Below, in pieces: positions 1 through 5,882 of a DNA stretch of 6,230 nucleotides (positions within the stretch are counted from its first letter, which is position 1; the number at the start of each line of letters is the position of its first letter). A model generated the notes under the pieces. That model was not told the DNA's origin and did not search any database. It worked only from the letters and a program-made list of their open reading frames with translations. Position numbers and translations under genes: made by a program. The DNA lies in the NCBI GenBank assembly GCA_937967535.1, contig CALCMV010000109.1:1-6230 (forward strand), in the 5' to 3' direction. Source of the DNA: an uncultured Saprospiraceae bacterium (GTDB lineage Bacteria > Bacteroidota > Bacteroidia > Chitinophagales > Saprospiraceae).

Positions 1-70
1 CCCTTTGGAGGGGGCTAGGGGGAGGATTTTCAGCTGTTTTTCCTCCCCCCAACCCCCTCCAAAGGGGGAG
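1..70. repeat. G/C-run palindromic repeat, probably cut by the window edge
   Basis: Bases 1-26 and 41-66 are inverted copies matching at 24 of 26 positions, separated by a 14-base centre (27-40) that holds the small palindrome CAGCTG. The right arm continues with GGGG at 67-70 region, so the left arm probably begins before base 1. Each arm has long G runs on one strand (GGAGGGGGCTAGGGGGAGG on plus), so hairpin or two-tier G-quadruplex folding is possible. The core (CCTTT, G run, CT, G run) resembles the inverted repeat inside the CPBP gene at 1932-1999, so I read both as one repeat family of the genome. Small palindromes of this style are common between genes in Bacteroidota. No transposase is present. 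It could also act as a terminator for a gene to the left of the window. Confidence 0.85.
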
Positions 71-343
71 ATACATCGTGCTTTCATTTTAAATTTTAAG
101 TATAAAAATCTAATAATCAGCTAAATATAGTTTAAATAAAATTATTGTTCAGTAGAATATTATCAAAAAAAACAAAGTAAAATTTAAATTCATTTGTTAT
201 TCAAAATTCATAATTCAAAATTTGGCGAACACATTGTTAAATCATACTAAGTATAATGCGAACTAAGAGTTGGCTTCAATATTTGCCAAAAAAATAAATA
301 TATAAAATTTCCCTAATAATCTTTATTATTTTGATTGAATTTA
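71..343. other. AT-rich spacer with no gene seen
   Basis: This stretch downstream of dusB is very AT-rich, with stop codons in all frames. I see no tRNA, no convincing ORF and no strong terminator. Small structures present are a direct repeat of ATTCAAAATT near 200-220, the palindrome ATACT-A-AGTAT at 244-254, two GCGAAC words near 224 and 258, and a weak AT stem (AATAAT-CTTT-ATTATT) at 315-330 just past the dusB stop that lacks a following U-run for a minus-strand transcript. Confidence 0.6.
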
Positions 344-1345
344 CTAAACCCCAACCGCTTCAAAATACCCCGCATACCGCTTCTCCACCTCATCCAAAAC
401 TTCAAAAAGTAACTCCGGTTCCATGTGGTCCACCAATTGCGAGCGATAGGCTTTAATACCCGGCAGACCTTTAAAATAATTCGTATAATGACGACGCATT
501 TCCAGCACACCGAGTTTCGCGCCCTTCCATTCTATTGAGTGACTTAGGTGCTGACGTGCGGCATCCACACGCTCGCGCACAGTAGGCTGGGGGAGGAGTT
601 CGCCTGTTTTGAAATAATGTTTGATTTCATTAAAAATCCAGGGATAGCCGATACTCGCTCTGCCAATCATAATGCCGTCCACGCCATAGCGTTCGCGGTA
701 GAGTTTGGCTTTTTCGGGCGAGTTGATGTCGCCATTGCCAAAGACGGGAATGTGCATCCGCGGGTTCTCTTTTATCTTGCCGATGAGCGACCAATCTGCC
801 TCGCCTTTATACATCTGCTTGCGGGTGCGCCCGTGTATTGCAATTGACTGAATACCAATATCTTGCAATCGCTCTGCCACTTCTACGATATACTTCGTAT
901 TATCATCCCAACCGAGTCGTGTTTTTACCGTTACGGGTTTATTGGTACGCTTTACAATCGCTTCTGTCAGCTTTACCATTCGCGGGATGTCTTGCAGGAT
1001 GCCTGCGCCCGCCATCTTACACACCACCTTTTTCACCGGACAACCATAATTGATGTCCAATACCTCCGGGTCGGCTTCTTCCACGATTTCTGCGGCGCGT
1101 TCCATAGATTCCAATTTCGCTCCGAAAATCTGTATTCCGATAGGCCGCTCGTAATCGTAAATATCCAACTTCTGTACACTCTTGTGCGCGTCACGTATCA
1201 AGCCTTCCACCGAGATAAATTCGGTGTACATCATATCCGCCCCATTCGCCTTGCAGAGTGCGCGAAAAGGCGGGTCACTCACGTCCTCCATCGGAGCAAG
1301 TAAGAGTGGAAATTCGCCGAGATTGATGTCACCTATTTTTACCAT
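344..1345 (-). CDS. dusB: tRNA-dihydrouridine synthase (DusB-type)
   Basis: This enzyme reduces specific uridines in the tRNA D-loop to dihydrouridine, using FMN and NAD(P)H, in the cytoplasm. The 333-residue product is a normal length for the family (PF01207). Visible motifs in order are LAPM at 16-19 (FMN-binding barrel strand), DINYGCPVKK at 97-106 with the expected catalytic Cys102, KTRLGW at 141-146, HGRTR at 171-175, GNGDI at 203-207 and IGRASIGYPW at 227-236 (phosphate-binding end of the FMN site). The start ATG at 1345-1343 gives the usual short lead into the barrel (MVKIGDINLGEFPLLLAPM). No Shine-Dalgarno is visible; the leader is ACAACACAAATAAA-ATG, the end of the octamer array described at 1353-1548. 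The gene is divergent from the CPBP gene. All key residues are present, so I expect an active enzyme. The DusB label over other Dus subtypes rests on general similarity to Bacteroidota annotations. Confidence 0.95.
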   Translation of the reverse strand: MVKIGDINLGEFPLLLAPMEDVSDPPFRALCKANGADMMYTEFISVEGLIRDAHKSVQKLDIYDYERPIGIQIFGAKLESMERAAEIVEEADPEVLDINYGCPVKKVVCKMAGAGILQDIPRMVKLTEAIVKRTNKPVTVKTRLGWDDNTKYIVEVAERLQDIGIQSIAIHGRTRKQMYKGEADWSLIGKIKENPRMHIPVFGNGDINSPEKAKLYRERYGVDGIMIGRASIGYPWIFNEIKHYFKTGELLPQPTVRERVDAARQHLSHSIEWKGAKLGVLEMRRHYTNYFKGLPGIKAYRSQLVDHMEPELLFEVLDEVEKRYAGYFEAVGV

Positions 1346-1352
1346 TTTATTT

Positions 1353-1548
1353 GTGTTGTAGTGTTGTAGGGTCGTGGTGTTGTGGTTGATTGGTGTTGTA
1401 GTATCGTGGTGTGGTGGTGTAATTTTCCAGTGTTTTTGTGTACTTATTTTTCTTTATTAAAATAAAAAATTACACCAAAACACTAGGACACAACAACACT
1501 ACAATACCAAGAACTACGACACCACAACACTAAAACACCACAACACTC
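1353..1548. repeat. degenerate 8-bp tandem array arranged as a long inverted repeat
   Basis: From 1353 to 1416 the plus strand reads as eight consecutive octamers in exact register: GTGTTGTA twice, GGGTCGTG, GTGTTGTG, GTTGATTG, GTGTTGTA, GTATCGTG and GTGTGGTG. From about 1472 to 1548 the complementary unit (close to ACYACRAC) runs for some nine copies, with one 1-base register slip near 1512. Bases 1353-1426 can pair with 1466-1538 almost throughout, with one bulge and scattered mismatches, around a 39-base AT-rich loop (1427-1465). The inner 11 bp (GGTGTAATTTT, 1416-1426 with 1466-1476) are perfect. Read on the minus strand, the array ends 7 bases before the dusB start, so it would form the dusB 5' leader. 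I do not recognise a named element. Confidence 0.85.
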
Positions 1549-1557
1549 CTAAAAATT

Positions 1558-1569
1558 CGTAAATTTACG
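1558..1569. promoter_or_regulatory. perfect palindrome CGTAAATTTACG, possible divergent promoter box
   Basis: This is a perfect 12-base palindrome midway between dusB and the CPBP gene. Its core TAAATTTA differs by one base from the Bacteroidota primary-sigma -7 box TAnnTTTG, and because it is a palindrome it presents that near-match on both strands. I found no good -33 TTG at the right distance in either direction, so it may instead be an operator, or a chance AT-rich palindrome. If it were the plus promoter, the CPBP leader would be about 65 bases long and would contain the 1602-1633 octamers. Confidence 0.3.
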
Positions 1570-1601
1570 GAAAATTCAGATAATAATCAGGGTAGGAAAC
1601 C

Positions 1602-1633
1602 CAACAACTCAACAACCCGACAACTCAACAACT
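1602..1633 (+). repeat. four 8-bp tandem repeats just before the CPBP start
   Basis: Four contiguous octamers read CAACAACT, CAACAACC, CGACAACT and CAACAACT, so copies 2 and 3 each differ by one transition. The array ends 7 bases before the ATG at 1641. Rotated, the unit is AACYCRAC, which resembles but does not equal the ACYACRAC unit ahead of dusB and cdsA. It has no inverted partner nearby. On the sense strand it gives an unstructured, A/C-only leader in place of a Shine-Dalgarno, which could favour ribosome access; that role is inference. Confidence 0.85.
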
Positions 1634-1640
1634 CATAATC

Positions 1641-2696
1641 ATGACACCGGAACAGTCGATTACAAAGGAATTTGCATTGAGAGAAGCCGTGATATTTTTC
1701 TTGGTCGTGGTGGCTTGCATGGTTTTGGGGGCAATGCTTTCATTTGCTATTGCGCCGATATTGGGCATTGAGAATATGCAGAAATTATTGGAGAATATCT
1801 CAGCAGATACGCCGCGCGAAACGCTGCAAGCTGTACAAGTCATATTAGCGATTAGCCAATTATTTACTTTTTTAATTCCGGGATTGGTGTTTGCATTTTT
1901 TTATGATAAATTTAAATGGATTACAGCGCGACCCCCAAGCCCTAAAGGGAAGCACTCTCCGCTTGAGACATGGGCAGACTCCCCTTTAGGGGCTGGGGGC
2001 GAGAAGAGCATTTTCCCACATAAAAAAAATTGGAAAGAAAGAGTATTATTACATCGTTTCCCTTCAATAGATAATTTGGCATGGGGATTTGGTTTGTTAA
2101 TGCTTACATTCGTAGCGATGCAATTGGTGTATTGGCTCAACAAAAAAATTCCTTTGCCGGAGTCTTTGCGAGCAGCAGAAGACAGTTCGCAAGCGTTGAT
2201 AGAAGCGATGATGCAGTTGGATTCGCCTTACGCGCTAATGACCAATTTATTTGTGATGGCATTGTTGCCGGCGATAGGGGAGGAGTTGATTTTCAGAGGA
2301 TGGGTACAACGTATCGCAGTGCGCCTGACAGCAAGTGTACATGCAGGGATTTGGATTTCGGCGACCTTGTTTAGCCTCATGCACATGCAATTTGAGGGCT
2401 TTTTTGTACGCCAACTTTTGGGGGTGTTATTTGGTTATTTATTGTACTGGTCGGGAAGTTTGTGGTTGCCGATTATCGTGCATTTTGTATTTAACGGATT
2501 ACAAATTGTTGCTCAATATGCGTACTTTCAAGGCGCGATTGACCTTAATATAGACCAAGAACCCGAACTAACAACCAACAACCTCGTCATGGGGGCAGTC
2601 GCATTAAGCCTGACCTTAATATTATGCTATTATGTACATCGTAAACGACAAGCAGAACGACTCGAATACCAACGAGCCATGGGAGAAAATTTATAG
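1641..2696 (+). CDS. CPBP-family intramembrane metalloprotease
   Basis: This is a multi-pass membrane protein of the CPBP/ABI family (PF02517), relatives of the Rce1 CAAX protease; bacterial members are probable intramembrane proteases with mostly unknown substrates. The three family motifs are present: EELIFR at 214-219 (EExxxR), FSLMH at 244-248 (FxxxH) and HFVFN at 281-285 (HxxxN), so the glutamate and histidine site looks intact. Hydrophobic segments lie near 16-40, 67-89, 145-166, 196-212, 230-247, 258-272, 274-293 and 312-331. Residues 97-120 (RPPSPKG to SPLGAGG) are encoded by an inserted palindromic repeat and fall in the loop after the second membrane segment. They are rich in Pro, Gly and Ser and are not part of the family fold. 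The ATG at 1641 follows the octamer leader and gives the expected first membrane segment. The 3' end overlaps the DUF2007 gene by 65 bases, suggesting an operon continuing into cdsA. Confidence 0.93.
   Translation: MTPEQSITKEFALREAVIFFLVVVACMVLGAMLSFAIAPILGIENMQKLLENISADTPRETLQAVQVILAISQLFTFLIPGLVFAFFYDKFKWITARPPSPKGKHSPLETWADSPLGAGGEKSIFPHKKNWKERVLLHRFPSIDNLAWGFGLLMLTFVAMQLVYWLNKKIPLPESLRAAEDSSQALIEAMMQLDSPYALMTNLFVMALLPAIGEELIFRGWVQRIAVRLTASVHAGIWISATLFSLMHMQFEGFFVRQLLGVLFGYLLYWSGSLWLPIIVHFVFNGLQIVAQYAYFQGAIDLNIDQEPELTTNNLVMGAVALSLTLILCYYVHRKRQAERLEYQRAMGENL
1932..1999. repeat. palindromic repeat inserted in frame inside the CPBP gene
   Basis: Bases 1931-1952 and 1979-2000 are inverted copies matching at 18 of 22 positions, with outer C5/G5 runs and a TAAAGGG / CCCTTTA core. 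The centre (1953-1978) is unique. The arms resemble those of the repeat at 1-70. The reading frame stays open through it and encodes about 24 residues absent from the usual protease fold. The trinucleotide CGA (also GCGA) flanks both ends at 1929-1931 and 2000-2002 and could be a target duplication. However, the 71-base spacing is not a multiple of three, so a clean insertion of that size would have shifted the frame. Confidence 0.85.
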
Positions 2697-2874
2697 CAGC
2701 ATTTCGCCGCCGCGCGTAGAGTTGCTGCGAAGTCTACTCGAAAATGAGGGCATCCCTGCCGTCATCGTCAATAAGCAAGATTCTATGTATGTGATGATTG
2801 GCGAAGTGGAATTATATACCACTCGCGACAACATTTTGAAGGCAAAAAACATTATTGAGAAAACGGAAATATAG
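2632..2874 (+). CDS. DUF2007-family small protein (putative signal transducing)
   Basis: The 80-residue product matches the DUF2007 pattern (PF09413) from about residue 15 to the end. It starts EPWEKIYSS, then PPRVELLRSLLENEGIPAVIVNKQDS at about 26-51, then GEVELYTTRDNILKAKNII at about 57-75. This is a small, soluble, ferredoxin-like-sized domain whose biochemical role is unknown; the 'signal transducing' label comes from the family name only. The only in-frame ATG ahead of the conserved part is at 2632, which gives a 65-base overlap with the CPBP gene and suggests translational coupling. The first 14 residues are polar and poorly conserved in type. The stop codon TAG at 2872-2874 ends on the first base of the cdsA-leader repeat. 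I have seen this CPBP - DUF2007 - CdsA neighbourhood as typical of Bacteroidota, which supports a shared transcript. Confidence 0.85.
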   Translation: MYIVNDKQNDSNTNEPWEKIYSSISPPRVELLRSLLENEGIPAVIVNKQDSMYVMIGEVELYTTRDNILKAKNIIEKTEI

Positions 2875-2968
2875 TGTTGTGGTGTCGTAGTATCCTTGTG
2901 TTGTGGTGATAAATTTGTGAAGCAAAACTACAATACTACAACACTACGAAACCACAACACCACAACAC
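2874..2968. repeat. 8-bp tandem array forming a hairpin that fills the DUF2007-cdsA gap
   Basis: The left part (2874-2913) reads GTGTTGTG, GTGTCGTA, GTATCCTT, GTGTTGTG, GTGATAAA in strict 8-base register. The right part (2927-2966) reads ACTACAAT, ACTACAAC, ACTACGAA, ACCACAAC, ACCACAAC. The outer 12 bp (2874-2885 with 2957-2968) pair perfectly, and the pairing continues without gaps, with scattered mismatches and G-T pairs, to about 2910 with 2932. The loop is about 21 bases. The array starts at the final base of the DUF2007 stop and ends 8 bases before the cdsA ATG. It is the same unit and the same arrangement as the array before dusB. It might attenuate, process or protect the transcript between the two genes. 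Confidence 0.87.
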
Positions 2969-2976
2969 AAACATAC

Positions 2977-3816
2977 ATGAGTACACAACAACGAGTCATC
3001 ACAGGCGTAATTTTCGGGGCAATAGTCATCATTGGCATATTGGCGCATCAATGGTCGTATCGGCTGGTATTTCTGCTTATTGGCGCATTGTGTTTGTGGG
3101 AATTTTTGAATATGAGCCTCGAAAGCGAGCCGAAAAACTGGGCTTTGTATCGTAAGATTTTGGGAGTGACTATGGGTTTGTTGCCTGCTTTGGTAGTGGT
3201 AGGTGGTTTAGATGAAACTTTGGTCTTGTATATCTTTGCGGCGGGTATGTTTTTGTTGTTGCCTGTTGAATTATTTGCCCAAGCAAAACTGCCTTTTTCC
3301 AATATTGCTTTGATGTTTATGGGCATTTTATATATTGGTTTTCCGATAGCTTTGACAATTTTGATGAGTACTAATGAATCGGGTAATTTCTCACCTTTTA
3401 CCGTTTTTGGCATCTTATTGATGGTATGGGCGAGCGACGTAGCGGCATACTTTGGCGGTAGGGCTTTTGGCAAGCGCAAACTCTTTCCGCGCATTTCTCC
3501 AAAGAAAACATGGGAAGGGGCGATTGGTGGATTATTGGGCGCGGTAGCAGCAGGAGCATTGATTTATCTGGTATATCACAATTTCAAGATTTTCAATACA
3601 TTAGCCCTCAAAGATTGGCTGATACTTGGCGCAATCACTGCTGTTTTTGGCATCATAGGCGATTTGGTAGAATCTATGCTCAAACGCAGTACCAATATCA
3701 AAGACTCTGGCAATCTCCTTCCCGGACATGGCGGTTTTTTAGACCGCTTCGATGCCTTTATTTTTGCTATTCCTTTTACGTATTTGTATTTGTTTTTAGC
3801 AAATCCGGCAGGATAG
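2977..3816 (+). CDS. cdsA: phosphatidate cytidylyltransferase (CDP-diacylglycerol synthase)
   Basis: This integral inner-membrane enzyme converts CTP and phosphatidic acid to CDP-diacylglycerol and pyrophosphate, the branch point for phosphatidylethanolamine and phosphatidylglycerol synthesis. The 279-residue product is a normal length (PF01148). The full PROSITE CdsA signature is present near the C-terminus at 233-259: SMLKR, then KDSGN, then HGGFLDRFD, with the metal-binding aspartates in place. Upstream conserved parts include WASDVAAYFGGRAFGK at 151-166 and SPKKTWEG at 174-181. About seven to eight hydrophobic segments span the protein. I chose the ATG at 2977 (MSTQQRVITG). An upstream in-frame ATG at 2896 would add 27 residues encoded by the repeat hairpin (Asn/Thr-rich), which is not like the family. 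No Shine-Dalgarno is visible; the leader is ACAACACAAACATAC-ATG. It is probably cotranscribed with the two genes before it. Confidence 0.96.
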   Translation: MSTQQRVITGVIFGAIVIIGILAHQWSYRLVFLLIGALCLWEFLNMSLESEPKNWALYRKILGVTMGLLPALVVVGGLDETLVLYIFAAGMFLLLPVELFAQAKLPFSNIALMFMGILYIGFPIALTILMSTNESGNFSPFTVFGILLMVWASDVAAYFGGRAFGKRKLFPRISPKKTWEGAIGGLLGAVAAGALIYLVYHNFKIFNTLALKDWLILGAITAVFGIIGDLVESMLKRSTNIKDSGNLLPGHGGFLDRFDAFIFAIPFTYLYLFLANPAG

Positions 3817-3840
3817 CCATTTAACTTTGTCTAAAGCGAA

Positions 3841-3926
3841 TACTCGTCAGACGAATCCCTTTATTCAATGCGAATATTTTATGAGACAAATCACTACATT
3901 TCACAAAAACCTTCGTCAGACGAGTA
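3841..3926. repeat. paired CGTCAGACG repeat in the convergent spacer
   Basis: TACTCGTCAGACGAA (3841-3855) and TTCGTCAGACGAGTA (3912-3926) are inverted copies with a single mismatch at the centre, 56 bases apart. Each copy is itself a small palindrome (TCGTC-A-GACGA). They lie 25 bases past the cdsA stop and about 55 bases past the stop of the convergent TIR gene. The long loop and absence of a T-run make a classical terminator unlikely. Possible readings are a pair of intergenic palindromic repeats, a remnant of a small mobile element, or a fold in both converging transcripts. Confidence 0.75.
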
Positions 3927-3980
3927 CTATCCCGCAAACAAACTTAAATGGCTAGCCCTCCGGCATAATGTCAAAGCCTG

Positions 3981-5882
3981 TCATCGTTTCTTTTGTTTAG
4001 AGGATTTTCCTGAATTCGACTTCGGATTTTTCTCTTTATTGTCTCTATTATTCTGCCGTACTTTATCCGACCTAACAGACTTTACCTGTCGTATATTTTT
4101 TTTCAAATCCTCTACTTTAGCAGAATCACCTTTTGAGGCAGCTTCATAGATTTCTTCGGTATATTTGTCTGTCCACTTGGTTTTTTGACGTTCTATTTGT
4201 GCTTCGACTTGGGCATTAGCGGTATTGTTTGTCGGCAAATTTGATAATTTTTCTGTGGCTTTTTCTACTTTTTTTGATTCAAACAAACTATCAATTTCGC
4301 GTTCTTCTTTTGGCATCAATGCTTTGTTTTCTTCTATTTTTTTCTTGGACAACATGGGTAATCGCATCCGCTTATTGCCCATACGAACTTCCACTTCGTC
4401 CTCCAATATCATCTCGATAGTATCCGTTATTAGAGGGACGACAATCTTATCTTCCGGGCTAAACATCCGTTTCAATCTTCGTTCTTCTCTGTCTGCTTGT
4501 TTCAATGCGCCCCATTTGCCGCCTTTTTTGATTTTCATAGTTTCATTTTCGACATGTTCTATTTCATCATATTCGGGGGCAACCGATTCTATGCACCATT
4601 TGTTGACAATACCCCATTTGCCGTCTTTTTTTACGGCGATTCTATCTTCAGACAATTTGCGGCTATCATCGTACCTTATATTCAGAATAACCGGAGTCAT
4701 AACTTCCGGTGCAAGCGCCCAAGTCACAGCAGGAATAAAAAACACCAACAACAAAGCCACCGACAAAACGCGTCCGTATCGGCGTAAACCCGGCAGTGTT
4801 TTGGATGGAGTCGCAGGTGTTGGAATACTTCTACTTGTATCTTCCGGTACTGTGGCTTCAATCTCATAAAGATCTAGCTGCTTTTTTGCTTTGGCGGCTG
4901 CGGCGGCTGCCGGCGGGGCTTTCGATTGTGCCAATATTAAGGCATTATCGGCAGGTGCTTTCACCCAATCGTAATTTTCGTTTATGGCATGTGTTGTTAT
5001 TTCCACGTCTCTATCCAGCACAACGACATCTTTGTATTCCTTGCCATGTTCGTCGCGCACCAATGTCACCGATACCTTCAATTGCAAACTATGAATACCT
5101 TCTATACGCGGCGTTACATCGTACAACCATTCGGAGTAATCGTCCTCTTCAATCACCTGTTCTTCCGTACTTTTATTTTTTATAAAAAAAGCATTTTCAT
5201 TGCTGTCATTGACCAATTGTACTTTCATGTATTTTCCAATCCGCCGAATGTCTTCAATGATGGTTTTGTTCCTTTCCAATGCTTCTTTTAAAATGGCTTC
5301 GGGTATATCTTCGGGCGCAATGCGAATCGTACACAGCGAGGTGACATCTTTCTGCATTTTCGCAGGAATGTGGTACAATATACGTCCGCGTTTGCGGGTC
5401 TTTTTCTTTGGGGAAGTATCTGTTTTGGCATTAATATGTTCGTTCAATGTTCGGGCAATTTCGACATAAGGCTCATCGGGCGTATCCCACACCGAACTCG
5501 TAGCATGCACCCCATTCAAAGGCAATACTTTCAACTGACTAAAAGGCATATTCTCCCAAGCACAATCCCGAATGATGACAGGAATGACCATCGCCTTACC
5601 TGCGGCATGAAATTCGAGTGCCTGCTTCATTTGATATTCGTAAGAAAAATCCGAAGCGATAAAATCAGCACTCACCAACAATAGAATAATATCAGCATTT
5701 GCCATCGCCTCTTGGGTGGCTTCCATCCATTCTTCACCTAAACCTATTTTGCCGTCATACCATATCTTCACGCCTTCAGTGCGCTCCAAAGAAGTCAGGT
5801 GTTTACGCAATAGCTCCAATATGTCTTCATCTGCTTTTGCGTAAGCTATAAAAATGTTCGTGTGTTGATTGGGTACTGCCAT
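3981..5882 (-). CDS. TIR-domain membrane protein with WG-type motifs
   Basis: Residues about 8-150 form a TIR domain (TIR_2 type, PF13676): IFIAYAKAD at 10-18, IWYDGKIGLGEEW at 40-52, ADIILLLVSADFIASDFSYE at 63-82 and VIPVIIRDCAW at 99-109. Bacterial TIR domains commonly cleave NAD+ or signal in anti-phage defence. A basic linker (159-167) leads to a beta-rich region (about 168-300) that I cannot assign; it includes a YHIPAKM motif at 170-176 and EEDDYSEWLYDVTP at 245-258. An Ala/Lys-rich linker (321-334) follows, then one membrane segment at about 370-392 preceded by RRYGR. After the membrane come two WG-type motifs, DGKWGIV (420-426) and GGKWGAL (454-460), and a charged, probably coiled-coil tail ending in a Lys-rich stretch. 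The ATG at 5882 gives a normal TIR N-terminus. No Shine-Dalgarno is seen. The glutamate expected at the active site is Gln84 by my alignment, with Glu82 nearby. TIR identity is certain; the function is not. Confidence 0.9.
   Translation of the reverse strand: MAVPNQHTNIFIAYAKADEDILELLRKHLTSLERTEGVKIWYDGKIGLGEEWMEATQEAMANADIILLLVSADFIASDFSYEYQMKQALEFHAAGKAMVIPVIIRDCAWENMPFSQLKVLPLNGVHATSSVWDTPDEPYVEIARTLNEHINAKTDTSPKKKTRKRGRILYHIPAKMQKDVTSLCTIRIAPEDIPEAILKEALERNKTIIEDIRRIGKYMKVQLVNDSNENAFFIKNKSTEEQVIEEDDYSEWLYDVTPRIEGIHSLQLKVSVTLVRDEHGKEYKDVVVLDRDVEITTHAINENYDWVKAPADNALILAQSKAPPAAAAAAKAKKQLDLYEIEATVPEDTSRSIPTPATPSKTLPGLRRYGRVLSVALLLVFFIPAVTWALAPEVMTPVILNIRYDDSRKLSEDRIAVKKDGKWGIVNKWCIESVAPEYDEIEHVENETMKIKKGGKWGALKQADREERRLKRMFSPEDKIVVPLITDTIEMILEDEVEVRMGNKRMRLPMLSKKKIEENKALMPKEEREIDSLFESKKVEKATEKLSNLPTNNTANAQVEAQIERQKTKWTDKYTEEIYEAASKGDSAKVEDLKKNIRQVKSVRSDKVRQNNRDNKEKNPKSNSGKSSKQKKR

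Noticed and set aside
315..330. AATAAT-CTTT-ATTATT stem as dusB terminator
   Set aside because: Six A-T pairs only and no U-run after it on the minus strand.
863..1303. Plus-strand open frame opposite dusB
   Set aside because: Antisense shadow of a fully conserved dusB gene, with Cys/His/Phe-rich composition and no family features.
1353..1548. CRISPR array
   Set aside because: The units are contiguous 8-base repeats with no spacers, and there are no cas genes.
2896..2976. Upstream in-frame ATG that would extend cdsA by 27 residues
   Set aside because: The added residues are the translation of the octamer hairpin (Asn/Thr-rich) and precede a normal family N-terminus at 2977.
3868..4149. Plus-strand open frame covering the convergent spacer and the TIR 3' end
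   Set aside because: It overlaps the TIR gene antisense, has a Phe/Ser-rich product, and includes the CGTCAGACG repeat; nothing supports it as a gene.
4225..4869. Long plus-strand open frame inside the TIR gene
   Set aside because: It is antisense to a continuous 633-residue gene with clear domains; the product is Ser/Ile/Leu-rich low-complexity sequence with no recognisable motif.
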